Origin: Leuctra nigra
Lineage: Eukaryota > Arthropoda > Insecta > Plecoptera > Leuctridae
NCBI GenBank assembly: GCA_934045905.1
Contig: OW203762.1
Location: 8,742,001 to 8,806,000 of the forward strand
Reading direction: 5' to 3'
Length of the DNA: 64,000 nt
Shown: positions 1-13,208 of the stretch, one piece after another
Layout of the letters: the number at the start of each line of letters is the position of its first letter
Numbering within the stretch: the first letter of the stretch is position 1
The notes under the pieces: generated by a model
Told to the model about the DNA's origin: nothing
Databases searched by the model: none
What the model saw: only the letters and a program-made list of their open reading frames with translations
Position numbers and translations under genes: made by a program

Positions 1-416
1 GTGGCGATCGACTACTAATCATCATATTCATTACCAGAGCAGTGAGCGTCTTTACTTGAAACCTTTTTTTGTTTGTCTGTTCTTTTCGCATAACAGGTCA
101 AACGGAGTCGCGTATAAGACAAAGTTTTTCAAAAAAGATTCTCTACTATCATGTGTGGTTACCTATCCATTCCTTGCAAAAAAATGAACAAAATTAAAAT
201 GAACAAAATTAATTTTGTATTTTAGCTACCTTAAAAACAAGACTTGGAAAAAAAGACTGCCATGCATCTTTCCCACCTCAAAGGATTGAGCAAAATGTTG
301 TTGTAATATATTTGCACTTTAAATTCGTGAAATCATTTCGTTATTCGGTATAATATGCCTCCAAGTTTCAAACGTTTAATGGAAAGTGTAAAGCTCTATT
401 TACACGGTGCAATTTC

Positions 417-525
417 TTGAACAACTTCTGTGTCACAAAAGTTCTGCACATGTGCAGATTCCCTTTATCATCACAAAAGTGATACTGCGCACGAGCAGAA
501 CCTCTGTGGCACAGAAGTTGTTCAA
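417..525. mobile_element. MITE-like inverted repeat
   Basis: TTGAACAACTTCTGTGTCAC at the left pairs with GGCACAGAAGTTGTTCAA at the right. The centre (CTGCACATGTGCAG ... GCGCACGAGCAGAAC) recurs at 62491-62550. Confidence 0.65.
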
Positions 526-2269
526 AACAAATAAAAAATAAAAAAATCGAATTATTTTGTTTTTAAATTATTTCGTTTTTTTCATACGAGAGTCTTGGTA
601 AAAACGACAATAAAACCATATTTCTACCAGCAAGTTTTCAACTAATCTTCTTCATGTTGATAAAAGATTAGTAATGATCAAACTACAACTGTTCTACGTC
701 ATCAAGGCACTGAAACACAATCACGAAGCAGTTGCATTGAAGCACTCATCTTTTAAATAAACTCTGATGAGAAACGTCAAAATGTGCAGTCAAGATAAGG
801 GCCGGTTAATTAAACTGTCTTGCATTTGATTGGATTCTCACTTGAATGTACCTAAGTAGAGTTTGACTTACTGCAGTTATTGCAAGCAATGACGAGATAA
901 GTAATGCACCTTGCGATGCACCTCCTTGATGCACCAACACGCTAGCCAGTGGTCTTATTTCGCACGAATGCTAATTTAAAGGTAAATTGTTGATATAGTA
1001 TTCACTATATTTCGCTATAGCTATTGAATTGTTCAAATAATACAATGTGAAAAATAGGTATGGTGACAAAGCTATGTGTAATTCTAGGACATCAACATAA
1101 CATTTACATACATATGCCATAAACTTGACGCAAAGGAGAAACATTTTACTGATTTGAGAAAAGCTTTGATTGCTTTAAAAGTTCTCGGCTCATGAAAAAT
1201 AAACATTTTTAGCATTTTAAATTATTTGAATTGTGTGAGATCGGATAAAGTAATGGAATACAAATCCCAATTTATGGGATAAATAACTATTTTAAACGTA
1301 TGAAGTCACGGAATCATGTTATAGAATTCATAAACTTATAATTTTCATTGCCTCCTCATATGATATCAGAAATAGTTCTACACACTTTAGCTCAGCAAAA
1401 TCAGTAGAATGATTTTAAATTGCAGAATATTTAACCTATTTTTTTTTTACCGAAGTCAATACGCTGCAAATTTTAATACAGACCATTAAAATAATCATAG
1501 ATGCGTTTACCAAGCATATTGGGCCCTATAGACATACCATTAATACCCTTACCTTATACTAGCCTTATGGCTGAACATTATAATTAAACTATTATTGTTC
1601 CAAGAGAACAGTCAGTTTCTTCGTTTTGTAGTCTGACCTATTCACACTACCTATATTTCCCTCATGCCGTTCATAAAGTCACTAAATCCACTAGACAATT
1701 AATGTGGCAGATAAGTTACTTAACCCTTATACTTAGTCACCTAATTTCTATTTATGAATATTATCCCAAGGTGCACAGATTTAGTTTTGTTGCTTACAGT
1801 TTAATGATAGTTAAGTCCAGTCCAAGCAATCTTCCTACTTCCAAAGTCACATTAATTTATGGAAATCAAGATCTTATAGTTTGGTTGTTGTAGAAACTGT
1901 GGACGGAGTTAGGTTAGGGTGGCGGAGTTTAAGATAGCCCTAAAAGCTTGCGAGAAGTCACCCCAACCCCTTCTCCATGGTATGGAAGTTAGGAGGGTGA
2001 CCTATATGACGTAATAGTCTAGAAGAGAGGATAGTAACTTAATTTAACTTGTCAACTGTATTGTTGGAGCAAGTAGGTACTAGATGTTGATCTTTGAAAT
2101 GATGACCTCAAAGTTAAGACGAATGGTATTACTTAAGAAATGTGTAGAGAGACCTGTATTTAAATGCCTTGTGTGTGAGCAGTCATAACCATCGTTTTAT
2201 AAAATTAATTAACCGCATTTAGTAAATCAATAAAACGCATGAAATGTTCTACACACTATTGTGTGTATA

Positions 2270-2532
2270 ACTGGGGCATAACGTCGCACTGTTCTGCAGC
2301 GAGGCTAATGGCGACGGATGAATGATTATGATGATGATTAGGTAAGGATGGAAGGTGGGAAGGAGGCGGTCGTGGCCTTGGCCTATTAGTAGGGTCCTTC
2401 CCAGCATTTGCCTGTCGATTGAGGGAAAACCACGAAAAAACCCCAGTCAGGAAGGACGGCCGCGGGAATCGAACCCGGGCCTCCGGAAAACAAGTTCAGA
2501 GCGTTACCACTCACCCAACCTGTTCCGTAACA
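2270..2532 (-). mobile_element. tRNA-derived SINE
   Basis: Read on the minus strand: a tRNA-like B box (GGTTCGATTCC context at 2463-2479), a body with CAGTCGACAGGCAAATGCTG-type phrases, a (CAT)n stretch and a 3' end GCAGAACAGTGCGACGTTA. Nearly the same sequence occurs at 33774-34048. Confidence 0.7.
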
Positions 2533-2597
2533 CACACTATTGCATCTTTTTAACTAAGTAATTTTTAATAATTTTTAGTATTTTTTAGTGTTGGTTA

Positions 2598-2835
2598 ACG
2601 TTGCACTGAACTGCAACTAGCGACGGATGCATGATTATGATAAGGAGATCATTCTTATGAAGTATTTAGGTAAGGATGAGCGGTGGGAAGGAGACGGTCG
2701 TGGACGACTAGTAGGGAACCATCCCAGCATTTGCCTCTCGCTGAGAGAGACCAACGAAAAATACTGACGTGAAAGACACACGGGAATGGAACCTGGTTCT
2801 CCTGAGTTCAAATCCAGATTGGTATTCCATTCTCA
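2598..2835 (-). mobile_element. Diverged tRNA-derived SINE
   Basis: Same order of segments as the copy just upstream (ACGTTGCACTGAACTGCAAC, GACGGATGCATGATTATGAT, TTTGCCTCTCGCTGAGAG) but with many changes; B box decayed. Confidence 0.55.
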
Positions 2836-3589
2836 GTTACATTTTCGTCTTTCCACCTTGCCATCACCAGCCAGACTGAATATTTTTAACAAGCTTATTT
2901 TGCGGTAAGAAATATGTTCACAAAGTAATTAAAAAGAAGACGTTAAAATAAACACGAAACAGATGTTCGCAGTTATAAGTTTTTTAACAAATCTTTTATC
3001 TTCCTGAGCGTCGCAATTACTGAAAGTCTTGAGTATCGAGCGAACAACTATAGCTCTAGTTTTAAGAGGATTGAGTAAGACGTTTGCCTCTGCGGTAGAA
3101 GCTAAGTCCTTCTCGAGAAAGAGACGATATTTTTAATTACAAAAGAGGATCAATTAGTTGTAGAAAAGTTGTCAGAAACTCCGTTCTCTTCTTCTTTTTG
3201 ACTCGTTTATTCTTTGATAAATGCACTAAGTTAATTGGCTAATTACAAGGAGCTTATTAACTTTAAAGTATTTATTTATTTCGTTTCGGGACAAGAATCA
3301 AAGTATTCTTATTTTATAAAGTTAAACAGTTTTATTATAAGGGATTCGGAACAAGCTTGAAGCTCCATGTAAAATTTAAGAGACATTACACAAGTATTGT
3401 CTAAACGAAGTAAAGCCATTGGCTGTTGAGGAAGTTACTTCTTGTTGTTTAGAAGTTTGTGGCTTCGAATCGCAAGCAGTATCTAGTCAGCTGCTACGAT
3501 TTCGTTATCATGATTTCTTAGGCTTCACTCAGAGCATTGAAAAGCGTATATCAATCTACTTCGCCAAGCTACTTTGTATCAATTGTGCC

Positions 3590-4965
3590 AAGCTAAAAAT
3601 GCAAATTTATTGCGCCAAAGTAACGCGTGTGTCAATACAATATATTGCGCCAAGGTTCACTTGTGTCAATTTATTATATTGCGCCAAGATTCACGTGTGT
3701 CAATATAATATAATCAGTATATATACTGATCAGTATATATATTGCGTCAAGCTATTATATTGCGCCAAGCTACGCGTGTATCAATAAATATATTGCGCCA
3801 AGCTACGCGTGTGTCAATATATTGCGCCAAGCTTCGTGTGTTAATATATTGCGCCAAGCTACACGTGTGTCAATACATTGAGCCAAACAAAGCGTGTGTC
3901 AATGTATTACGTCAAGCTACGCATGTGTCAATATATTGCGCCAAGCTACACGTGTGTCAATACATTACGCGTGTATCAGTATATATGCGTCAAGCTATGT
4001 GTGTCAATACATTGCGCCAAGCTACGTGTGTGTCAATATATTGCTCCAAGCTACGCGTGTGTCAGTATATATTGCGCGTGTGTCAGGATATATTGCGCCA
4101 AGCTACACGTGTGTCAGTATTGCGCCAAGCTACACGTGTGTCAATATATTACGCCAAGCTACGTGTGTCAGTATTGCGCCAAGCTACACGTGTGTCAGTA
4201 TTACGCCAAGCTACACGTGTGTCAGTATTGCGCCAAGCTACACGTGTGTCAGTATTGCGCCAAGCTACACGTGTGTCAATATATTGCGCCAAGCTACACG
4301 TGTGTCAGTATTGCGCCAAGCTACACGTGTGTCAGTATATATTGCGCGTGTGTCAGGATATATTGCGCCAAGCTACACGTGTGTCAGTATTGCGCCAAGC
4401 TACACGTGTGTCAATATATTACGCCAAGCTACACGTGTGTCAGTATTGCGCCAAGCTACACGTGTGTCAATATATTGCGCCAAGCTACACGTGTGTCAAT
4501 ATATTGCGCCAAGCTACACGTGTGTCAGTATTGCGCCAATCTACACGTGTGTCAATATATTGCGCCAAGCTACACGTGTGTCAGTATTGCGCCAAGCTAC
4601 ACGTGTGTCAGTATTGCGCCAAGCTACACGTGTGTCAGTATTGCGCCAAGCTACACGTGTGTCAATATATTACGCCAAGCTACACGTGTGTCAGTATTGC
4701 GCCAAGCTACACGTGTGTCAGTATTACGCCAAGCTACACGTGTGTCAGTATTGCGCCAAGCTACACGTGTGTCAGTATTGCGCCAAGCTACACGTGTGTC
4801 AGTATTGCGCCAAGCTACACGTGTGTCAATATATTACGCCAAGCTACACGTGTGTCAGTATTGCGCCAAGCTACACGTGTGTCAATATATTACGCCAAGC
4901 TACACGTGTGTCAGTATTGCGCCAAGCTACACGTGTGTCAGTATATATTGCGCGTGTGTCAGAGA
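3590..4965. repeat. Minisatellite of 27/29-bp units with CACGTG
   Basis: Roughly 45 units of the type GCGCCAAGCTACACGTGTGT plus CAGTATT or CAATATATT. The first 300 bp are more diverged, the rest nearly uniform. The unit has no stop in several frames, so long repetitive frames on the plus strand here are not genes. Confidence 0.95.
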
Positions 4966-5067
4966 TGTGTCGAGCACGCCACGAACATTTCCGCTCTTCT
5001 AATTGAGTTCACTAACAATCGTGTGCACGCCATCTTAACGCCAGCCTTCACCTGGGCTCTGCAATAA

Positions 5068-5588
5068 CAAGCTCATAAGAGCATAAGAGGGTTGCACACG
5101 GCTCTTTCCCTATCCAGTTACATGCAGAACAATGGCGGCTGATGGACATTATGTAAAACCCTAACATTTAGAGGAGAGACGTTGACAGAATAGGCCATTT
5201 CAAAGATAATTCTTTCGCCGTGAGCGTGATAATCTATTTGTGGCCAATTTTGTTTTGAAGTCTCTTGGAAGATCTCAGCATTCTATGATGTATCACATAT
5301 CACCTATTTTTTAATTTAATTCATTAAATTAATCCTGAGAGATCCAATTTATTGATTCTAACTGTATGTATTTTTCTAAGAAAACATAAGAATCATTATG
5401 AATCTAACACAAAGTTTAATGAAGAGTTTAAAATCTTAGCGACAACCTAATTGGCTCCCATTGTTCCTATAATGAAAAAAGTGTTCTGATGACCATCTAA
5501 ATTGTGTTTTTTTTAAACTGGAAGAATAACCACCGTAGTGAGTACAAAAGTAATTTCAACATAAAATATTTAGTAAATTACAGCTAAT
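5068..5588. other. No gene recognised
   Basis: Unique-looking AT-rich DNA between the minisatellite and helentron-like copy 1; nothing supported. Confidence 0.6.
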
Positions 5589-6732
5589 TGAGCGAGCGAA
5601 GCGAGCGACTCCATTTGGCTCTTTTAGCACGGACCTCTGTTTTTTTTTTGTTTTTTTTTTTGTTTTTGTTTTTGTATGCTAAAGGAAGCAATAGAAGTCG
5701 CACCGTTTCACCGATCGACCTGAAATTTTGCACACATGTAAAGACAACCTTCTCTGTTTGCAGACCCAATTTTTTTTTGAAATCCATCCATTGGTTCATT
5801 GTTAAAATAAGTATCTCCTGATAGCCTAAAAAATGAAAATGGTCTTCGAGAAATGTGATCAAACTCATATTTAGCATGGTCAGTAAGACCAACAATGTCA
5901 CTTATTTTACCAATTTTCAGCCGAATCTGTCAAGAAAGTATGCACTTATTGACATTTTTAATAGCTGTCAGAAATGAAACATTGAAAATGAATGTCTTTC
6001 CAATGCAACTGAATCTGATTTGCTTTAGGTACAAGAGTGTTTTGATGGTATGTACACTTTTTTAGTGAAAAGCAGATATTTTTATGTGTATTGAGTTGAT
6101 CAAATTTGAATAATTCAATTTGGATCATAGTTTCCAACAAATCATTTCGAGTTTTTAAGGACCTTGATTGTCTTTTCGTCAATTCGTAGTTCTGATGGCC
6201 GTGCCTCCCGTGTTTCTACTTGGCTGATTTTGCATCCAGGAGGGATTAGAAACATAAGCTCACATTTCAATAATATCATTGAGTGGCGTTTGTTCTCTTC
6301 TAGCGTTCACACGTCATTCCAAATCTCTCCTGCATTGTGCTTCTTTTCGTTGATAATTTTGGCAATTTGGTGTACTTTGTGAAGGTATTAGTAAAATTGA
6401 ATCGCTTTTAAAGCATAGATATTAGGTATCTACAGTTTTTGTCCAGGGGATTGATTATTTCAAATTATTTTCTTCTTGGAAACGTTGGATTTATTCCGTT
6501 TCTGAGCTTCTGTCTAGCCTGACATTTCCTTGAAGGTTAGGTATATCTCGGATTACACATTAATGGTGGTCATACAATGACACATTGTTTTATATTGATT
6601 CAGTGGATCGTAGTTTGCTTTCAGTTTGACTTAAAATAATGTTTTCTGTGTGTTAACGAACGCATATTCGGTTCATGTTTGCGCACGTGTCGTGCTCGCT
6701 CATTCAACGCGTTACACAGAGCGTTTTCCTAG
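5589..6732 (+). mobile_element. Helentron-like non-autonomous element, copy 1
   Basis: Starts TGAGCGAGCGAAGCGAGCG after a T and ends AACGCGTTACACAGAGCG...CCTAG followed by a T. The 5' GAGCGAGC is the reverse complement of GCTCGCTC near the 3' end, and AACGC/GCGTT can form a small hairpin just before the CTAG end. Inside are a T-rich run and many phrases of the type GAAATTTTGCACACATG. No open frame is long enough to be a Rep/helicase. The features fit helentron-type (HINE) elements inserting between two Ts; class assignment is inference. Confidence 0.7.
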
Positions 6733-7639
6733 TAAGAAGAATCGACAAGAGAAAGTTAAAGAGAAGATATTATTTTTTGATTAATTTTTTTACAATCGAA
6801 TGGACAATTTTAAAGGCTTACAACTGCTAATTCGAATAAATTTAAGCAAGGAATAGGAACTATAGCTAAAATTGCTATTATATATTTGCAATCAATGTAA
6901 TTATGATATTTATTTTACCCAATAAATGTTAGATTATGCCTCATCCACATAATAATTCATGATGTACATCATGAATGAACATTTTGGAAAAGTTGTGACC
7001 ACCTTCTTCCATCACTGTAATTTTAACCCGGACACTCGCGTACAATCAGTGTCTACCTACAAAACTATACGATCTAAAGTATAGTTCCGAAACAAAAAGC
7101 TCTCTGCTATCCCTGGCTGTATCGAGTAGTTTCCGTCTAGGCCGCCAGGTGGCGTCTCAGATCACTATCTTGTGCAGCACGACACATAACCTCCAGGGGA
7201 CATACCAAGAGTAATTAGTCTACCTAAATTAGAACGAAAAAAATTACACCCGTCGTAAAAATTGTGTAAATAATTAATTATATTTGCGCAAAGTCCACAC
7301 ACCCCATCGTGTTTCTAAGAGAGTGGATGATTATTTAGATAATATCTCGGAAATAATACACTTGTGCGTGTGGCTTTTCTATTGAACATTCGTCAAAATA
7401 GTTCACGAGAAGTATGAATATTTTAGAGAGTAATCAGGTGGTTTTTCAAGAGTTTTCAAGTAGATTAATACCGAAGTAACAGTTCATTTTCACGAGGTGC
7501 GGTTGATTTTTTCATCAAGTCAAAGAAGACAATCTCATTTTAAATAGGTTGATAATTAGGAAAACGCTCTGTGAATTGCCTTGATCACAAAGGAATTTTC
7601 TGTGCCTTGATTATAATTATTGGTGTAATTTTCCTTCCC

Positions 7640-7791
7640 TTAGGGCCGGTCTTTCAATACTCTGCTAAAGTCTCAATTAGCTGTTAACAGTTAGTTAGTA
7701 CAAAACTCTGTCTTTCAATTGGTTGTTGCCATGGCAATGCAGTCCTAATCAACTGTTAAAAGTTAGCAGAGTATTGAAAGACGGCCCTTAA
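7640..7791. mobile_element. MITE, about 28-bp terminal inverted repeats
   Basis: GGTCTTTCAATACTCTGCTAA at the left and TTAGCAGAGTATTGAAAGAC at the right, with GGGCC outer bases and TTA at both edges. Older relatives sit near 8070-8145 and 11060-11170. Confidence 0.75.
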
Positions 7792-10700
7792 AGTACGAGT
7801 TTTTATTTTACCCTTTTGGCGCCATCTTTGTATTTATTTGTTAAAAATAAATGTTTGTGTTAAAAATATAGAAATGCATTTGCGATCATATTATTAAGAT
7901 AATTCAGTGTAAGGTTATCTATCAGACATTTTTCAAGGAGGGCCGGGACAAAACTAAAGAGCAGAACAAATATACAAGAATATTAAAAAAAAACAGGACA
8001 AACTTTTCTACACACAAATTTGTAGGATTTAAAAGTAATATCAAAACAGTTATATACAATTTCAGGCAATCAATATTGGTTGTTTCCGTGGCAATTAATC
8101 AACTGTTACATTTAATAACTGATTAACAATATTCTGAAAGCTGACAATATTTACATTTTGAATTGGGGGGGGGGGGGGGGGAGTGATTGTTTCTCCCCCT
8201 TCCCCTTCTTAAACATACCTGGAATAAACAATAAAGTAATAAATCTATTTGTTATAATATTCTGTAGATAAACTGTGAGAAGTTCAATGAAACAATGATT
8301 ATTATCGTGCAAAAGCACAATTATATTTTCATTACAAGTAAAATATATATAATTTCATTGCAACTAGTACATTTCTTTTGAGATCACAAAGAAATTGATA
8401 ACAGACGAACACAAACCTATCCATTCTGTGCGCAATACCGTTCTGTAGAGAATTGATTTAATAATTATATATGCTCTAGTCTAGCACTCGCGCTATCGCA
8501 TTTCATGTGAATAGCCCCAGAGTTATAATATAAGGACAATAATAGCCCCATAATTATTATTTCCAAAGGAGGACGACAGGAAAAGGATAGGATATCAGTA
8601 AAGTACTCTTGCCATGCAAGTCTATCATAACATAGGCTGTTCCAAATGCACTACAACACTTCTAAGCTCAATATAACATAAAGGGATCTTCTGACAAAGT
8701 TGTACCAAAGGTCGTACCAAATCTCAAATTCTTCTCAAAATTTGATTTCTAATAAAGAGTTTTCTGATGCATTTCTTACCTTAAAAGCATAATGATTGAA
8801 GTCCAATTCTCGATTTTTAGTTCCTAATATTTGGAATCTAATTTCAAATTGACTGAGGTCCATTAATATAGTTACAATGAGGTATTCTTTCAAAATAACT
8901 GGTGTCACCATTAGGTATAAATAGGATTTTATGAAGACAGAATTACTAGTTTTTGAGCTAACTCAATTGAAATGTACAACGGGCCTTTTGCTTCTGAGGT
9001 ACAGAAATGTATCATATGTGACTAATAAGGTTGTAAGGATATATTAATCATACTATTACAAAATGCTATATTGACAATATTGAAATAGCGTTTTGAATGT
9101 AACTCTGATACAATGGATTTAAGAATAAAATTGTCAGAAAAAATCAGAAATGGTTATGAAATTGTGTTGTGTAATGTAGGCTTTATGCATGTTGGTTCTG
9201 ACATTGGTTACTTTAAGCCTTATGCCGTTTCTAAAGTTGTATGTTTTATGTCACTTTATTGGACACAATTTCATGTACGACAGAGATTATATTATATTTT
9301 TTACAACTAAATTCACAACTGAACTTAGATCTACCACCCGTCAAATAAATATATCAACACAAAAAATAATTAGCCTGATTAATTTTTATAATAATTAATA
9401 GTTAATCTTGGTTATTAAATGATACGAGATATTTTATAGCCATTATATTGCGATTTAATGGCATATTTACATGCATATTTCCAGTCGAGCATAGATCCCA
9501 TGTTTTCCATCAACAAATGATTTGAGTCTTTGGACGTGAACAGCCTGTAGAGCGACTATCGATGTCACTTATCTCGATCGTCTCGCGATTCTGTGACACG
9601 AGCACGCTGCTTGCTTCACACTGCACGGCATTAGAGCGAGATCCAGAGCTAAGATAGCGCACACGAACCAGGAATATGGCATATGTGATGCTGATAGTTG
9701 GCTCGGTAGAAACAGGGACTTCTTTCCGCTCACAAATACAGATAATCGGTATGTTTTGGGTAAAATCTTTCAACCCTATAAAGCTTTCAGCATGAGCTTT
9801 TTTCTTATGTCCACTTTTTCAAGTTGTTTTTTCCTGCATCGAACATTTGATAATTTGTTTAATTTTCAGCCAAATAAACATTTCAAGTTATTGAGATTTT
9901 AATCTTATTTTACTGTCTCAATTCATATATCGACAAGTAAATGCGCCCCACACTCTTAGATTTTAAATGAATGTTATTCACTCCAGAGCTAATATCTGTG
10001 ACACAAAGTAACTAAGTTGCAATGGGAGCAGCGAGCCCCATACGTTTCTCAGTTATAGGTACATTTTCTTACTTATACAAACAATTTTATAAAAAATTAT
10101 CATTGTATCAATTTTTTTTTGTCCTTATGTCTCTTCAAAATCGTGTAGATCTTATGCCTTAGTTATTTTTATTTAAGATAGATTGAATCGTGTTATGCAT
10201 TTATTTGGATGATGTTTTCTGTACGTTATGGAATCTCGAAATAGATAGATTTCGTTGTGAAATATGGAACGATAACTCATAGGACTGACCGTGATTTAGT
10301 TTTTGAATTATAGTTTTGCAACTATTTTCCTCCACATTTTGAGAAGTCAAGAAGTCGAGTTTGAGGCTATGCTTTAATTTCAGTCTCGAGAAAATGTGTC
10401 AATGGCAGTAATTATTTCAAAACACCAGCTGAATACTCAGTGTGACGTCCACGAAAATCAGTCAACTTTGTTCTGAGCTTCATAGTTTATTTGGTTTTGC
10501 TAAAATAAATCGTCCCTCTGGACTCTCATAGTCTATTTAAAAGTGAAACGTCAAAACTTCACGCAATCAATAATTCATTGTATGTCCAAGTGATATAATA
10601 CTGACATTTTGGAAACTACAACCTATTTTCTTGACAATGAAAGTTAATTTCTCTAATTCGGAACTACAGAGCGCTAGTGTCGCTCAAGGCAAGTGCTCAC

Positions 10701-10842
10701 TTTAAAAGAATTTAATGAATAAAACATAAATATCTAATTCGATAGATTGTATATAAATACCTTGAAAAAATTATATTATTTAATATAGTCTTTCATCTAA
10801 TTTTAGAGAATGGTGATATTTTCCAATAACTCACTGCCCTCT
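7792..10842. other. No gene recognised
   Basis: AT-rich DNA with a poly-G run near 8165-8181 and short frames (up to 87 codons, at 9510-9773 on the minus strand) without recognisable motifs or splice partners. Confidence 0.55.
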
Positions 10843-10930
10843 GAAGATAGTTGTTGTATTGACACTGTTGGTGTTCACCCAGGCAAGAAGTCACGTGCCC
10901 GCCACTTGTGTCAATACAACAACTATCTTC
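10843..10930. repeat. Perfect 23-bp inverted repeat, 42-nt loop
   Basis: The arms are 10843-10865 and 10908-10930 (GAAGATAGTTGTTGTATTGA then CAC, and its exact complement). A small hairpin element; no target duplication evident. Confidence 0.8.
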
Positions 10931-12351
10931 TGTGCCATTGCATTTGTGAAATAAATATTCTAAAAATGAACAGATATCATACTTCCATAAGATCAATTTA
11001 TTTACATACGTACAAGGTACTAGCAAGGGCCACTTGGTACCCTATACCATATAGGTACCTACTGTGCTAAATTTTAAACAGTTGACTGGCAACAACCAAT
11101 GACATTCCTTGAATGACCGTTTAACTTTAACTACCGATTTTAGTAGCGTATTGAAAAAATGCCCCTAAATCATGTAGAGATATGATCTATTGCATAATCA
11201 AAAGTGTTTAAATTGTACACTTGCTTTGATCAACAATGGCGTTGTTGTTACAAATGAATATCAATGGGAATACACATTAGATACGTTGCCTATTGATTCT
11301 TGATAGGTATTGTACCTATGTGGTTGGGTTTGACGGAGCTGACTCTACTCTCCAAGTCTGTTTTCCTGTCGCAATGACTTCGACGCAGAGTTCACTTTAT
11401 GGATTAGAGAGGCCAATTATTAGACAATCTACTCGACGACGAAGATAACATCTAGACAATGGTAAGGCTATGGTTTTACCACTTAAATATTAAATATTCG
11501 ATTGTTAATAACAAGAACCGTCCATTAGCATGTAGAATGTATTGAAGTTCTGAAGCTTCACGTGCAATTGATAGCAGTCAGAGGTCTTAAAAATGTTTGC
11601 ATAATCTTGGATGTTTTTTTCTATATCCCTGAATGTCTCTGACATCAATTGTTAGGTAAATATGCGTGAGACTCCCCACCTAGACGGCTTATGGCGTTAC
11701 ATGGTTAATTTTCTTCTCAGCGCTTGCGTAGACTTTTTGAGATGCTCCTTAATTTATATCAAGTTGAGTTATATTTACATTATTCTTTCGGGAATAAGTT
11801 CGTGTTTCTCTTGGACAATCTTTATTAATCCAACGTATTAATCGTATTTATTAATCTCAATCAAAGTTGAGTTACAAAAAACAAAAAGTTACATGTAAAA
11901 ACAATTCTTTTTTATGCAAATTTTCCATGTATAACGCCATAAGCTCTATCACACGGTCCACGGTTCCGTGGGCATCTATCACACACATATGGGATATTTA
12001 CCCAAAAAGTAGACATTTAGATATTTTTTTCTCTGTCAATTTTTGTTAAAAAAAAATTGGGAATAGGTAGTTAAAAACCTTTTTTTTTAAAAATCAAATC
12101 GCAAATTAAGTTGAAAGTTACATCAATTCTTTTCAAATGTAGGCATATTATATCCCGGGTTTGCCCTAATAATTTTTATAGCAAAACACTTTTAAGCTTC
12201 AATCACTATTTTTCTTTGATAAACCTGGCAAGTAGGTGTACATAGAAGCTGGATATATGAGGTTAAAAGGCTATCAATAAATTAATTTTAATAATAATTC
12301 AAGGTTTCACGATATTTTTACGAAACAAGTTGCTTTGGTCAGTAAAGTCTT
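10931..12351. other. No gene recognised
   Basis: A decayed MITE relative (11060-11170) is the only structure seen. Confidence 0.5.
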
Positions 12352-12415
12352 CACTGTAAGCACTGTAAACACTGTAAGCACTGTAAACGCAGTAAGCACT
12401 GTAAGCACTGTAAGT
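12352..12415. repeat. Short tandem repeat, 9-bp unit CACTGTAAG
   Basis: About seven units with CACTGTAAA and CGCAGTAAG variants. Confidence 0.85.
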
Positions 12416-13057
12416 AAGCCCAAAGCTTTCAATTCTTGCGTTGAATGTTCAGAACTCCGCAACAGATGTCGCTGGTAGTCACGTCTTGAAAAAAAGTCAT
12501 CACAGAGTTAGAGTAAAAGGGAAAGTACTGTGAAAGGGTCCTTATAAATGTCGTCACTCAATCACTGGCTCTCCAAATAGTTTCAATAATTTGTTCTCGT
12601 AGTGGTTTTAGCACGCCTTTTTGTTTCGGACCCATTTGTATACAAACCTGAGTATCAGAGCCAATATAATATTTAAAAGTTGAGCAGCTTCGGTGATCTC
12701 ATCAAAACTCAACTGTGACCATATAAACCGATATTTCACTGATGTTTGGTACTTGATCCAAAGTTGTTCTGTAAATATCATTGAGATGAACATGTATACT
12801 CAACGCATTAAGTTGTGATAAAACTTACCAGTCGTACACAGAAGTAGTATAAGCATTGACGTGTATAAGTGCCTAAAATACAGTTATTTGTATACCTATA
12901 CAGAGGGGTGATTTGCAAGACTGGCTTTATCAATGGCTTTTAATCAAGTACCTATAGGTATTTCTCTGAATTCTTAAAAAAGTATGCCAAGAAATTGGGT
13001 ACAAAAAGAAAAATTAGTCTTCAAGTGAAATTTTAAGCTCCCAAGCCTCTAATTTCG

Positions 13058-13208
13058 TAATGCGCGGTATTACCAAAGTTAAATTGTGCTGGATGGATTA
13101 ACTAACTTTTGGATTAAATTCAACTGTATCAATCAATTTTAAGTATCTGATTGGATTTAGTCCAATATTGAGTTAATCCGGCCCAACTTAACTTCATAAT
13201 ACCGGCCT
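13058..13208. mobile_element. MITE, imperfect terminal inverted repeats
   Basis: GCGGTATTACCAAAGTTAA at the left against TTAACTTCATAATACCGGCC at the right, TAA flanks. Confidence 0.6.

Noticed and set aside
2463..2479. tRNA gene suggested by a good B box
   Set aside because: No cloverleaf could be built and the same sequence recurs as a SINE body; treated as a tRNA-derived SINE.
3590..4965. CRISPR-like regular spacing
   Set aside because: Units are contiguous with no unique spacers, and the genome is eukaryotic.
3742..5067. Open frames of 370-441 codons on the plus strand
   Set aside because: They are three frames of one minisatellite without stops; no non-repetitive protein sequence.
9510..9773. 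87-codon minus-strand frame
   Set aside because: No recognisable motif, no splice partners, no repeat in the window; could be chance.
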